From: [Clostridium] fimetarium
GTDB lineage: Bacteria > Bacillota > Clostridia > Lachnospirales > Lachnospiraceae
Direction: 5' to 3'
Assembly (NCBI RefSeq): GCF_900111235.1
Contig: NZ_FOJI01000002.1
Span: forward strand, 1 to 64,000
DNA: 64,000 nt
Shown in pieces: positions 26,363 through 35,618 of the stretch. Position numbers and translations under genes: made by a program. Every line of letters starts with the position of its first letter. Positions within the stretch are counted from its first letter, which is position 1. The notes below the pieces were generated by a model. It was not told the origin of the DNA. It worked only from the letters and a program-made list of their open reading frames with translations, and did no database searches.

Positions 26363-27754
26363 ATGGATAACAGACCAGTTTATATTAATAAACATACGAA
26401 TTTATTGGAATTGGAGGAGCATATTTATCATTTGGTGGATGCAGAAGTACCAAATGTATATAGAAATCTTTTTCCTTATGATGAAGTTCCTAAAGTAGCT
26501 TTTAATAATCGTGTAGTTCCTCATAATATGCCAGATGATATTTGGATTACTGATACAACATTTAGGGATGGGCAACAGTCGAGAGCTCCATATTTGCCAG
26601 AGCAGATTTTGACTATGTATGATTATTTACATAAGCTTGGTGGACCAAAGGGCATTATTAGAGCTTCGGAATTTTTCCTTTATAGCAAAAAAGATCGTGA
26701 TGCAGTATACAAATGCATGGAAAGAGGATATAAGTTCCCTGAAATTACAAGTTGGATACGTGCAAATAAGAAAGATTTTGAGCTTGTTAAGGATATTGGT
26801 TTGAAGGAGACAGGGATTTTAGTAAGTTGTTCTGATTATCATATTTTTTATAAAATGAAGATGACTAGAAAAGAATGTATGAATTATTATTTGGGTGTTA
26901 TTAGAGAATGTCTAGAAATGGGCGTAAGTCCAAGATGTCATCTTGAAGATATTACACGTTCGGATATTTATGGGTTTGTAATTCCTTTCTGTCTAGAATT
27001 AATGAAATTACAAGATGAATATAAAATACCAGTTAAGATTCGTGCTTGCGATACAATGGGATATGGAGTGAATTTCTCAGGTGCGGTGATTCCTCGTTCC
27101 GTTCAAGGTATTATTTATGGACTTGTTACAAATGCGAATGTACCGTCAGAAAATCTGGAATGGCATGGACACAATGACTTCTATAAAGCAGTTGTTAATT
27201 CAACAACAGCTTGGCTTTATGGTGCATGCGGCGTTAACTGCTCGCTATTTGGTATTGGTGAAAGAACTGGCAATACACCATTAGAAGCTATGGTATTCGA
27301 ATATGCTCAACTAAAGGGTACGTTAGATGGAATGGATACAACCGTAATTACAGAGTTGGCAGAATATTATGAAAAAGAAATTGGATATAGAGTGCCTTCT
27401 AGAACTCCATTTGTTGGAAGAAGCTTTAATGTAACTAGAGCTGGTATTCATGCAGATGGACTTTTAAAGAATGAGGAAATCTACAATATATTTAATACAG
27501 AGAAGCTTCTTAATAGACCAGTAATGGTAGCGGTGTCTAATTCATCAGGACTTGCTGGTGTTGCTCATTGGATTAACGCATACTTTCAACTGAAGGAAGA
27601 AAGAAGAGTGGATAAAAACTGTGAGCTCGTTATTGAAGTTAAAAAGTGGGTTGATGAAGAATACGAATCAGGACGTGTTACGACTATCACTGATGCTGAA
27701 CTTATTCAATGTATTGATGGGATCTGTAAAAAAATCGGAGTTAATTTAATTTAA
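26363..27754 (+). CDS. DRE-TIM acyltransferase, 2-isopropylmalate synthase-like (possible Re-citrate synthase)
   Basis: Encodes 463 residues behind AGGAGG. The family condenses acetyl-CoA with a 2-oxoacid. The metal and substrate motifs are WITDTTFRDGQQSRAPYL (about 56-73, in place of the usual DTTLRDGEQ), WHGHNDFYKAVVNS (about 270-283) and AGIHADGLLKN. It lacks the C-terminal leucine-binding LeuA domain, so it is not a standard regulated isopropylmalate synthase. The about 55-residue N-terminal extension and the modified motifs fit the clade that includes clostridial Re-citrate synthase, and the Si-type citrate synthase lies 384 bases upstream. Homocitrate or citramalate synthesis cannot be excluded. 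It has its own promoter and likely GntR control. Confidence 0.7.
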   Translation: MDNRPVYINKHTNLLELEEHIYHLVDAEVPNVYRNLFPYDEVPKVAFNNRVVPHNMPDDIWITDTTFRDGQQSRAPYLPEQILTMYDYLHKLGGPKGIIRASEFFLYSKKDRDAVYKCMERGYKFPEITSWIRANKKDFELVKDIGLKETGILVSCSDYHIFYKMKMTRKECMNYYLGVIRECLEMGVSPRCHLEDITRSDIYGFVIPFCLELMKLQDEYKIPVKIRACDTMGYGVNFSGAVIPRSVQGIIYGLVTNANVPSENLEWHGHNDFYKAVVNSTTAWLYGACGVNCSLFGIGERTGNTPLEAMVFEYAQLKGTLDGMDTTVITELAEYYEKEIGYRVPSRTPFVGRSFNVTRAGIHADGLLKNEEIYNIFNTEKLLNRPVMVAVSNSSGLAGVAHWINAYFQLKEERRVDKNCELVIEVKKWVDEEYESGRVTTITDAELIQCIDGICKKIGVNLI

Positions 27755-27849
27755 AGTAGGAGTAAATTGTGAATGATTTCATCATTCACATCCTGATTTA
27801 AGTGGTGCTAAATAATGCGAATTGCATTCGCATACCAAGTAGGAGTGAA

Positions 27850-28548
27850 ATGGAAAATAATAATTCATCACATGATAATTATTCCTTAACTGGACGTACT
27901 TTTAACCGAATTAGAGAAGCAATTCTGTTGGGTCAGTATGAAACGAATGAGGAATTAAAGGAAGTCGCGATTGGAAAAGAATTAGGTGTAAGCAGAACCC
28001 CGGTAAGAGAGGCATTAAGGCAACTAGAACTTGAAGGCTTAGTAAAAATCATACCGAACAAGGGTGCTTACGTAACTGGGATATCTTCAAAAGATATTCA
28101 AGATATATATGTAATTCGATCACTATTGGAAGGTTTATGCGCTAAATGGACTGCAAAGCTTATTAAAAAAGAGCAGATTAGCGAGCTTGAAGAAATTGTG
28201 TATTTATCGAAATTTCATAGTTCGAAGGGTAATTTTGAACAGGTATTTGAATTAGATAATAAGTTTCATGAAGAATTATACAATGCATGCGGTAGCGTGA
28301 TTTTGAAGCATACACTTTCAGAATATCATCATTATTTGGAAAGAGTCAGAAAAATAACACTATCTAGAAAAGAACGTGTAAATGCATCTATCGATGAGCA
28401 TGAAGCAATTTTAAATGCTATTAAATCAGGTGATGAAGCGTTGGCTGAAAAATTAGCGAATATGCATATGATTCATACAATAAAAAATATATCAGATAAA
28501 GGCCTAGAAAATATTTTGAGTGAAAAACCGGATGATAGTAAGATTTAA
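27850..28548 (+). CDS. GntR-family regulator with FCD ligand domain
   Basis: Encodes 232 residues from the ATG at 27850 behind AGGAG. An N-terminal winged helix (about 10-80: ELKEVAIGKELGVSRTPVREALRQLELEGL, shown only in part as VSRTPVREALRQLE) is followed by a helical FCD domain (about 90-220) with the metal-site residues typical of the class (ELDNKFHEELYNACGS, and IDEHEAILNAIKSGDEALA). FCD regulators bind small carboxylates. It follows the DRE-TIM gene by 95 bases. The palindrome at 26302-26313 is the likely operator, so it probably controls carboxylate synthesis in response to a pathway acid such as citrate. Confidence 0.92.
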   Translation: MENNNSSHDNYSLTGRTFNRIREAILLGQYETNEELKEVAIGKELGVSRTPVREALRQLELEGLVKIIPNKGAYVTGISSKDIQDIYVIRSLLEGLCAKWTAKLIKKEQISELEEIVYLSKFHSSKGNFEQVFELDNKFHEELYNACGSVILKHTLSEYHHYLERVRKITLSRKERVNASIDEHEAILNAIKSGDEALAEKLANMHMIHTIKNISDKGLENILSEKPDDSKI

Positions 28549-28580
28549 TATATTAGATTGTAGTAAATGTAAGCTGATTG

Positions 28581-28611
28581 TGAAATACAATATTTAAAAA
28601 TTGTTGTATTT
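28581..28611 (+). terminator. Terminator after the GntR gene
   Basis: AAATACAATATTT pairs approximately with AATTGTTGTATTT, followed by TATATTGG. The stem is AT-rich with one mismatch. Confidence 0.6.
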
Positions 28612-28695
28612 TATATTGGCTTATTTTAGCAAATAAAGTATAATATAGTAGTGAGATTATTATTTTATTAAAAGGTTAAAGGGGTCACAGCAGAT

Positions 28696-30042
28696 ATGGG
28701 AATTGAGGATAAGGGTGTATGTAATAATGATTCCAGCGAAACTATTGAAATTGTGGAGTTAGCTGAAATAGGCGAAAATCAAGAAGTGGGAGTAATAGCC
28801 AAAAATGAAGAACAGGAAGTAATAGGCGAAGAGCAAGAACAAGTAATAATAGCCGAAAATCAAGAACAAGAAGTTATAGGCGAAGAGCAAGAAGTGGAAG
28901 CAATAGCCAAAAATCAAGACCAGGAAGTTACAGATGAAGTAGAAAAATTAGGGGCAGCACAAGAATATACAGATACACGCGAAACAAATAAGTTAAATGA
29001 TTTAGAGATAGAAACAAGGCAAAATAGCAAAGGTCATACATACAATAAAAAGTCAAAAACACTGAAAAAGATTTTAGTTAGAACGATGGTGTCTATTATA
29101 ACTGTTATTTTACTACTATTTATTAATTTAATGGGTGTAGTAACGATAATTAATTATGGTCCATCTGAAACGGTTAGAGATCTTTTCGTAGATTCAGTAA
29201 TGGAATCAAGTGCTGGCAAAATTTTGGCTACAAGTTTCTTCTCAGATGAAAAAATAGCAGAAATTAGAGCTGTGAATTCGGTGGTTTCTTCATCAGAGGT
29301 TACTGATTCAAATTTAATAGCAGTAAGCCAGACAGCGATTGAAGCGCAAGCGAATGTGAAACCAATAGAAATCAAAGATATAGTATCATCTACATACAAG
29401 GGAAAGATGGCTATTGTCCATGACCCATCTAGAGTTACGGTGGGAGTAAGTGGCAATTATGGTGGTTCAAACAGTGGAAAGACTGTCAAAGAAATTGCAC
29501 AATCTTATAATGCGGTTATTGCTGTTAATGGAGGCGGTTTTGAAGATGAAGGTGGGGTTGGGAATGGCGGAACGCCAACTGGAATCGTAATATCTGAAGG
29601 AAAATTAAAATATGGTTCATTAACGACTTTATATGAGGTGATTGGATTTGATAAAGAAAATGTTTTGGTAGTTGGTAGAATGACCGGAAAACAAGCGCTT
29701 GACAGGGGTATTAGAGATGCATTATGCTTTGGCCCTATTCTTATTGTGAATGGTACTTCAGTAACTATCAATGGTTCTGGTAGTGGCGTGAATCCGCGAA
29801 CTGCAATAGGACAGAGGGCAGATGGTGCAATACTTTTATTAGTGATTGATGGAAGACAAGCTAATACTATGGGCGCTACTTATTCGGATATTGTAGATGT
29901 AATGTTGGAATACGGAGCTGTAAATGCTGCTAATTTGGATGGCGGATCATCAACAGTGTTATATGATAATGGAGAATACATTAATAATAATTCATCAATC
30001 AATGGGCCAAGAAATATCCCTACATCAATTATTGTAAGATGA
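28696..30042 (+). CDS. Phosphodiester glycosidase (NAGPA-like), membrane-anchored
   Basis: Encodes 448 residues. Residues of about 15-85 are low complexity: degenerate repeats of about 10-20 residues built on EEQEVIGEE, AKNQ and AENQEQ, acidic and glutamine-rich. A basic stretch and one transmembrane helix (about 126-147) follow. The exported C-terminal half (about 225-448) is a NAGPA/DUF2233-type domain: AVNGGGFEDEGG, FGPILIVNG, NPRTAIGQRADGAILLLVID, and AANLDGGSSTVLY. In this family the enzyme removes N-acetylglucosamine from phosphodiesters of exopolysaccharides or wall polymers. The repeat region would lie in the cytoplasm. A paired membrane-anchored protein gene follows 51 bases later. 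Confidence 0.88.
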   Translation: MGIEDKGVCNNDSSETIEIVELAEIGENQEVGVIAKNEEQEVIGEEQEQVIIAENQEQEVIGEEQEVEAIAKNQDQEVTDEVEKLGAAQEYTDTRETNKLNDLEIETRQNSKGHTYNKKSKTLKKILVRTMVSIITVILLLFINLMGVVTIINYGPSETVRDLFVDSVMESSAGKILATSFFSDEKIAEIRAVNSVVSSSEVTDSNLIAVSQTAIEAQANVKPIEIKDIVSSTYKGKMAIVHDPSRVTVGVSGNYGGSNSGKTVKEIAQSYNAVIAVNGGGFEDEGGVGNGGTPTGIVISEGKLKYGSLTTLYEVIGFDKENVLVVGRMTGKQALDRGIRDALCFGPILIVNGTSVTINGSGSGVNPRTAIGQRADGAILLLVIDGRQANTMGATYSDIVDVMLEYGAVNAANLDGGSSTVLYDNGEYINNNSSINGPRNIPTSIIVR

Positions 30043-30093
30043 TTTTAAAAGTTTGCTGATTCTGATTAAAATGGTCCTTGAGGAGAGAAGTAA

Positions 30094-31161
30094 GTGAAAA
30101 AAAAGATTTTCTGGAAAGTTTACGGTGTAATGGTAGTTATAGGGGTTACCTTAAGTGTTGCTGGATTTATATTATTTTGGAACTTTTTGTCTGCATATGA
30201 AAAATCACAGCCAAAGCACGAGATGGAGAAAGTCCTTGAATTGTTAGAAGATGGTGACTCTTCACAATTAGTAAAATATATGACATATGAGTTAACAGCA
30301 TTAGAAAATGATGACACAATAATTAAATATCTTGATAATATGTCGATGGATGGACAATGGGATTTTAAACAAAAGCCGGGAGCGTATTCAAAAGATACTC
30401 CGGTTTATAACGTGGAAAAAGATGGAGTGATAGTAGCCACAGTCACACTTGTAAAGAGCACTGAAAAAGCTAGTTTTAAAATGGATAGATGGGAAATGCA
30501 GAGCATAAGTGATATCCTAAAACCCTTAGATGATTATGTAATTTCGGCACCAAATGGTGCAACGGTCTATGTGAATGGAATACCACTTTCAAAGGATTAC
30601 ATAAAAGAAAAAGATATTGCAATTACTGATTTGGCTTCTACAGCAAAATATGTCACTGTACCAACAATGGTAAAATATAGCGTTTCAGGATTATACTCAA
30701 AGCCTGAGATTACAGCGGTTGGAAATATTTTCAATGCAAAGTTATTACCATCATATCAAAACACACATAACTTAAAATTCGCATTTGAGAGTAATCTAGA
30801 TTTTAATAAATCACAGGAAAGCCGTATTGTTGATATTACTCAAATATATGGAAAATACGTATATAATGATGCAAAATTTGCATCGCTTTCCCCATTCTTG
30901 ATAGCAAATTCGGATTCATATAATTCTTTAAAGACAATTGCATCAGTCAATATATGGTATGGAAATCATACATTACCAGAATTTGAAGATTTGATAGTTA
31001 GTAATTATCAAATGTATTCGACGAATTGCTATTCTTGTGATGTATCAGTTACAATTAGTTTTATATTGTCAAAGAAGATATTTCAGTATCCTACGAATCT
31101 TAGATATTACTTTGTTAAAACAAATGACGAATGGCGTGTTGCCGACTTTGTGATTAAGTGA
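30094..31161 (+). CDS. Membrane-anchored extracellular protein of unknown function
   Basis: Encodes 355 residues, starting with GTG behind GAGGAG. A single N-terminal membrane anchor (about 9-30) is followed by an extracytoplasmic part. Residues of about 40-150 resemble an NTF2-like (DUF4878-type) fold. Residues of about 150-230 contain APNGATVYVNGIPLSKDYI, a beta-rich module like those of TcaA-type wall proteins. Residues of about 240-355 look like a second NTF2-like domain (IVDITQIYGKYVYNDAKFAS ... FVKTNDEWRVADFVI). It is probably a wall-associated receptor or scaffold. It lies in a run with the glycosidase, ddl and murF, which suggests an envelope role. Confidence 0.72.
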   Translation: MKKKIFWKVYGVMVVIGVTLSVAGFILFWNFLSAYEKSQPKHEMEKVLELLEDGDSSQLVKYMTYELTALENDDTIIKYLDNMSMDGQWDFKQKPGAYSKDTPVYNVEKDGVIVATVTLVKSTEKASFKMDRWEMQSISDILKPLDDYVISAPNGATVYVNGIPLSKDYIKEKDIAITDLASTAKYVTVPTMVKYSVSGLYSKPEITAVGNIFNAKLLPSYQNTHNLKFAFESNLDFNKSQESRIVDITQIYGKYVYNDAKFASLSPFLIANSDSYNSLKTIASVNIWYGNHTLPEFEDLIVSNYQMYSTNCYSCDVSVTISFILSKKIFQYPTNLRYYFVKTNDEWRVADFVIK

Positions 31162-31216
31162 TATAGTAGTTATTGGAAAAATCATGTGTTAAAATGTAAT
31201 AAGGAGATATAAAAAT

Positions 31217-32260
31217 ATGAATATAGTAGTTTTAGCTGGCGGAACCAGCACAGAAAGAGATGTTTCAATTGTTACAGGAACAATGGTTTGCAATGCGTTA
31301 AGAAGAAAAGGTCACAATGCTATTGTAATCGATGTTTTTTTGGGTTATGAAGAAACTTATAATAATATAAATGATGTATTTCATAATAGAGAAGATTTGG
31401 ATGTATTGGCCCAAGTTCTAAAGAAAAGAACACTTGAAGTAGCAGAGATTGTTAAGAAAAGAAATGTAATGGGTGAAAGTTTCTTTGGCCCTAATGTATT
31501 AGAATTATGTAAGGCAGCTGATATTGTATTTATGGGGCTACATGGCTCTAATGGTGAAGATGGCAAGATTCAAGGAATATTTGACCTTATGGAGATCAAA
31601 TACACAGGCACAGGATATTTAAGCAGTGCATTGGCTATGAATAAGGATATAACAAAAACAATATTAGCAGCGGCCGGAGTACCTGTTCCAGGAGGATTTA
31701 CGGTTACGAGCAAAGATGTTGAAAACGAACAAGATATTCCATTTCCATGTGTGGTTAAGCCTTCTTGCGGAGGTTCAAGCGTGGGCGTATCGATTGTAAA
31801 TAATATTGCCGAATACGAAAAAGCGTTGAAAGAAGCATTTGTATGGGAAGATAATATTGTTGTTGAAGAATATGTAAAAGGTAGAGAATTTTCAATAGGA
31901 GTAATTGAGGGTATCGCACTTCCAATAATTGAAATCGCACCTTTGAATGGTTTCTACGATTACAAAAACAAATATAATGCAGGTTTAGTTGACGAAACAT
32001 GTCCAGCCCAGTTAACAGATGAAATTACAGAAAAAATGCAGGCATATGCAGTACACGCCTGTTTTGCAATCAATCTTGAGACATATGGCAGAGTAGATTT
32101 TATGTTAGATGAAAATAACAAGATTTTCTGCCTTGAGATAAACACATTACCAGGGATGACATCCACGAGCTTATTACCTCAAGAGGCACAGGCTACCGGT
32201 ATGTCATATGATCAACTATGTGAACATATAATCGAAATTTCCATGAAGAAATATCAGTAA
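31217..32260 (+). CDS. ddl: D-alanine--D-alanine ligase
   Basis: Encodes 347 residues behind AAGGAG. It joins two D-alanines for peptidoglycan. The ATP-grasp fold is clear: VVLAGGTSTERDVSI at the N-terminus, GLHGSNGEDGKIQG (about 116-129), KPSCGGSSVGVSIV (about 180-193), and the C-terminal metal and substrate motif FCLEINTLPGMTSTSLLP (about 304-321). Residues of about 55-85 form an insertion (HNREDLDVLAQVLKKRTLEV) relative to the shortest Ddl proteins. murF begins 30 bases downstream, so D-Ala-D-Ala and its ligase to the murein precursor are made from one operon. Confidence 0.96.
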   Translation: MNIVVLAGGTSTERDVSIVTGTMVCNALRRKGHNAIVIDVFLGYEETYNNINDVFHNREDLDVLAQVLKKRTLEVAEIVKKRNVMGESFFGPNVLELCKAADIVFMGLHGSNGEDGKIQGIFDLMEIKYTGTGYLSSALAMNKDITKTILAAAGVPVPGGFTVTSKDVENEQDIPFPCVVKPSCGGSSVGVSIVNNIAEYEKALKEAFVWEDNIVVEEYVKGREFSIGVIEGIALPIIEIAPLNGFYDYKNKYNAGLVDETCPAQLTDEITEKMQAYAVHACFAINLETYGRVDFMLDENNKIFCLEINTLPGMTSTSLLPQEAQATGMSYDQLCEHIIEISMKKYQ

Positions 32261-32290
32261 ACTGCGAAAGCACACGGATAGGGAGTTAAT

Positions 32291-33721
32291 ATGAAAGGTA
32301 TGACGTTGGCTGCCATTGCTAAGGCTTGCAATGGCATTTACTATGGTCTAGAAGAGAACAAAGACGTAACCGAAGAAGACAAAGACATAACCGAGGATGA
32401 CAAAGAGGTAACCGTTAGTGGGGTTATCATAGATAGCAGAAAAGTCGAAAAAGATAGTCTGTTTATTGCAATTAAGGGCGAGCGAAGTGATGGCCATGAT
32501 TATATTGAATCGGTATATGAAAAGGGTGCACTTTGTTGTATAACTGAAAAAGAACTAGCAGATAAAAACCATCCATATATCAAAGTCGAATCTTCACTTC
32601 AAGCAATCAAAGATATTGCGCAGTATTACCGAAGCGTGCTAGATGTGAAAGTAATCGGTATCACAGGTAGTGTTGGTAAAACAAGTACGAAAGAAACGAT
32701 TGCTGCTGTGATTTCTAAGAAGTACAGAGTCTTAAAAACGCTAGGTAATTTTAATAATGAAATAGGACTGCCACTTACAATTTTTAGATTGACCCAAGAT
32801 GATGAAGTTGCCGTTTTAGAGATGGGAATTAGTGATTTTGGTGAAATGACAAGACTGACAAAAATTGCAAAACCGGATATATGTGTGATTACCAATATAG
32901 GACTTTGCCATTTGGAGAATCTGAAATCCAGGGATGGAATATTGAAAGCAAAGACTGAGATATTTAAGTCCATGGCAGCCGATGGAAGTGTCATTTTAAA
33001 TGGTGATGATGATAAATTAGTTACGATACATAGTGTGAATGGAAAAACTCCATATTTTTTTGGAATCGACAATCAGTGTGATTATTTTGCAGATGGAATT
33101 GAAAATCTGGGCTTAGATGGTATGAAAGCGACAATTCACTGTGGTGAGGAAGAAGCATTCGACGTAGTTATTCCAATTCCAGGTCATCATATGGTATACA
33201 ATGCACTTGCGGCAACCGTTGTTGGCAAAGTCTTAGGATTATCAAAAGAAGAGATAAAAGCTGGAATCGAGAGCTTGGAATCACTTAGTGGAAGAAATCA
33301 TATTATCAAGAAAAATGGCTATACAATTATTGACGATTGTTATAATGCAAATCCAGTATCCATGAAAGCTTCAATCGATGTGATCAATACTGCTATTGGA
33401 CGAAAAGTATGTATCCTTGGAGACATGTTTGAATTGGGCATAGACGAGAGAAAACTTCATTATGAAGTTGGTGAATATCTTGCAAGCAAAGAGATTAATA
33501 TCCTAATTACCGTTGGTTCATTGGCAAAAGAAATTAGTAATGCCGTAGAAAATAGTAATCAGGCTTCGAATCGTTCCAATTTAGGTCATGTTCTACATTT
33601 TGATACGCGTGATGAGTTGCTCTTGCAGCTCAAAAATATTATTCATACAGGCGACACTATTTTGGTAAAGGCATCCCATGGAATGGAGTTTTCTAAAGTG
33701 GTGGAATATCTTGCTATTTAA
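32291..33721 (+). CDS. murF: UDP-MurNAc-tripeptide--D-alanyl-D-alanine ligase
   Basis: Encodes 476 residues behind AGGGAG. It adds D-Ala-D-Ala to the UDP-MurNAc peptide. The Mur ligase P-loop is GITGSVGKTSTKETIAAVI (about 122-140), followed by FNNEIGLPLTIFRL and VLEMGIS; the C-terminal ligase domain has IIDDCYNANPVSMKAS (about 345-360) and ILGDMFELG. In the N-terminal domain, an acidic insert of about 20 residues (NKDVTEEDKDITEDDKEVTV, about 22-41) is a threefold internal repeat, which separates the first helix from the strand SGVIIDSRKV. Its function is unknown and it looks like a recent in-frame expansion. Confidence 0.97.
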   Translation: MKGMTLAAIAKACNGIYYGLEENKDVTEEDKDITEDDKEVTVSGVIIDSRKVEKDSLFIAIKGERSDGHDYIESVYEKGALCCITEKELADKNHPYIKVESSLQAIKDIAQYYRSVLDVKVIGITGSVGKTSTKETIAAVISKKYRVLKTLGNFNNEIGLPLTIFRLTQDDEVAVLEMGISDFGEMTRLTKIAKPDICVITNIGLCHLENLKSRDGILKAKTEIFKSMAADGSVILNGDDDKLVTIHSVNGKTPYFFGIDNQCDYFADGIENLGLDGMKATIHCGEEEAFDVVIPIPGHHMVYNALAATVVGKVLGLSKEEIKAGIESLESLSGRNHIIKKNGYTIIDDCYNANPVSMKASIDVINTAIGRKVCILGDMFELGIDERKLHYEVGEYLASKEINILITVGSLAKEISNAVENSNQASNRSNLGHVLHFDTRDELLLQLKNIIHTGDTILVKASHGMEFSKVVEYLAI

Positions 33722-33790
33722 AATAGCTTAATATATAATAACAAATAGCAAAAATATACGCACAAAAACTGTTTAGAAATGAGGAGCGGT

Positions 33791-34144
33791 ATGAATAATA
33801 GAGTATCAAGGAAAATATTAGCTGTTTTGACAATATTAGTGCTTACTTTTTCATTAATTGCATGTGGTAGTAAGAAAAATACGGTTGTAGGAGCATGGTT
33901 ACAGTCTAATAGTAGTGAAGTAAAAGACGAATATACATTTAATGCAGATAGAACAGGAACCTATACAAATACAATCTATTCGATGTCAACAATTGATTTT
34001 ACATATACAATTGAGGGAGAAACAATTTCAATCGTAATGAAGATTTTAGGTGAAGATACAATAAATAGTTATAATTATAAGCTTGATGGCGACACCCTAA
34101 CAATGACGATTGATGGGAAAGATGTAGCTTTTCAAAAGAAGTAA
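33791..34144 (+). CDS. Small lipoprotein
   Basis: Encodes 117 residues from the ATG at 33791 behind GAGGAG; the upstream ATG at 33779 overlaps that site. A signal peptide ends in the lipobox LIAC (cysteine at about 25), so the product is probably anchored to the outer face of the membrane. The remaining 90 residues are a beta-rich domain (VVGAWLQSNSSEVKDEYTFN, then TYTIEGETISIVM and YKLDGDTLTMTIDG), similar to lipocalin-like DUF5640 folds. It is probably transcribed alone. Ligand unknown. Confidence 0.8.
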   Translation: MNNRVSRKILAVLTILVLTFSLIACGSKKNTVVGAWLQSNSSEVKDEYTFNADRTGTYTNTIYSMSTIDFTYTIEGETISIVMKILGEDTINSYNYKLDGDTLTMTIDGKDVAFQKK

Positions 34145-34198
34145 ATGATTAAAATATTTATAAAATACGCTGTTAAATATTTTGTAAAATCGGTAATG

Positions 34199-34227
34199 GG
34201 GAAGCATAATCTTATGTTTCCTTTTTT
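34199..34227 (+). terminator. Terminator after the small lipoprotein gene
   Basis: GGAAGCATAA pairs with TTATGTTTCC (one G-T pair), followed by TTTTTTT. Confidence 0.75.
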
Positions 34228-34369
34228 TGTGTATATATTATTATAAAATTGGGAAAATTTAGTATATGCACTTGTTAATAAATCTACTAACGCTGATATA
34301 CTATACTTATGGCTAATACTTATGCTATAATGGCAAGAAATAAATTATCAAATATAGGAGGTTAAGGAA

Positions 34370-35587
34370 ATGGCAGATCATGTAATTAATGAAGCAAAGC
34401 GTTGTTTGAATTGTAAGAATCCGTTGTGTAGAGTAGGTTGCCCTATTTCAACAGAAATTCCAACAATGATAAAAGAATTTTTAAATGGGAAAATTACAGA
34501 GTCTGGTGAAATGTTATTTCAAAATAATCCATTGTCAATCATTTGTTCACTTGTATGTGATCATGAGGCACAATGTGAAGGTCACTGTATATTAGGCAGG
34601 AAGGGAAGTCCTGTTCACATAAGTAGTATTGAAAATTATATCTCTAACAATTATTTTGCAAAAATGACACCCGAAAAAGTGGAGCGCAAAAATAAAAGAG
34701 CTGCAGTAATTGGTTCTGGACCTGCGGGAATCACAATTTCAATCATACTAGCTAGTCGTGGATATGATGTAACCGTATTTGAAACAAGAGAAAAGATAGG
34801 CGGAGTACTTCGTTACGGAATCCCGGAATTTCGTTTGCCGAAGAATATTCTTGACAATTATAGAGAAAAAATGACGGCAATGGGAATTAAGTTTCGCCCG
34901 AATTCAACAATTGGCGGAGCAATCAGCATAGATGATCTATTTAGAGATGGATATTTGGCCGTATTTATAGGTACTGGCGTATGGCGCCCTAATTCACTTA
35001 AAATAAAGGGTGAAACGCTTGGTAATGTAAACTTCGCAATTGATTATCTTGTAAATCCGGATTCCTATACACTTGGAAATACAGTAGCAATTATTGGTGC
35101 TGGTAACTCAGCAATGGATGTTGCTAGGACCGTTCTTAGAAAAGGTTCAAGAAATGTAACCGTTTATACGCGAAGTGAAAAAGTAAGAGCGAGTGCTCGT
35201 GAAGTTGAGTATGCTGAAATTGACGGCGTTAAGTTTGAATATCTTAAATCACCAGTGGAATTGACTGAAGATGGACCAATATTTTGTGATGTTGCAATGG
35301 ATGAATTTGGTAACAAGACCAATGTTGCAGGTAGTGAGAAGCTATATCATGCTGATTCTATCATCGTTGCAGTTAGTCAAGGACCTAAGGATAAGGTGAT
35401 CACAACAACAACTGGTATTGATGTCAATAAAAAAGGTCTAATTATAACAGATGAATCAGGTGAAACGACTCGTCCAGGAATATTTGCATCAGGAGATGTA
35501 GTACAAGGTGCAAAGACCGTAGTTGAGGCAGTTCATTATTCAAAGCAGGTTGCTGATGCAATGGATGAGTACATGAGTAAGATATGA
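34370..35587 (+). CDS. GltD-like FAD/NAD(P) oxidoreductase with N-terminal iron-sulfur region
   Basis: Encodes 405 residues behind AGGAGG. An N-terminal cysteine region (RCLNCKNPLCRVGCP, then CSLVCDHEAQCEGHC) should bind two 4Fe-4S clusters. The first dinucleotide fold, AAVIGSGPAGITIS (about 107-120), binds FAD; the second, VAIIGAGNSAMDVARTV (about 240-256), binds NAD(P)H. LRYGIPEFRLPK is the flavin-side family motif. It corresponds to the small subunit of glutamate synthase or to the subunit of electron-bifurcating NfnB-like enzymes, but no large subunit lies nearby. It may donate electrons to a partner encoded elsewhere. Confidence 0.9.
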   Translation: MADHVINEAKRCLNCKNPLCRVGCPISTEIPTMIKEFLNGKITESGEMLFQNNPLSIICSLVCDHEAQCEGHCILGRKGSPVHISSIENYISNNYFAKMTPEKVERKNKRAAVIGSGPAGITISIILASRGYDVTVFETREKIGGVLRYGIPEFRLPKNILDNYREKMTAMGIKFRPNSTIGGAISIDDLFRDGYLAVFIGTGVWRPNSLKIKGETLGNVNFAIDYLVNPDSYTLGNTVAIIGAGNSAMDVARTVLRKGSRNVTVYTRSEKVRASAREVEYAEIDGVKFEYLKSPVELTEDGPIFCDVAMDEFGNKTNVAGSEKLYHADSIIVAVSQGPKDKVITTTTGIDVNKKGLIITDESGETTRPGIFASGDVVQGAKTVVEAVHYSKQVADAMDEYMSKI

Positions 35588-35618
35588 TTTTAGTGGGGAA
35601 AACTTTTGGAGGTGTTGA

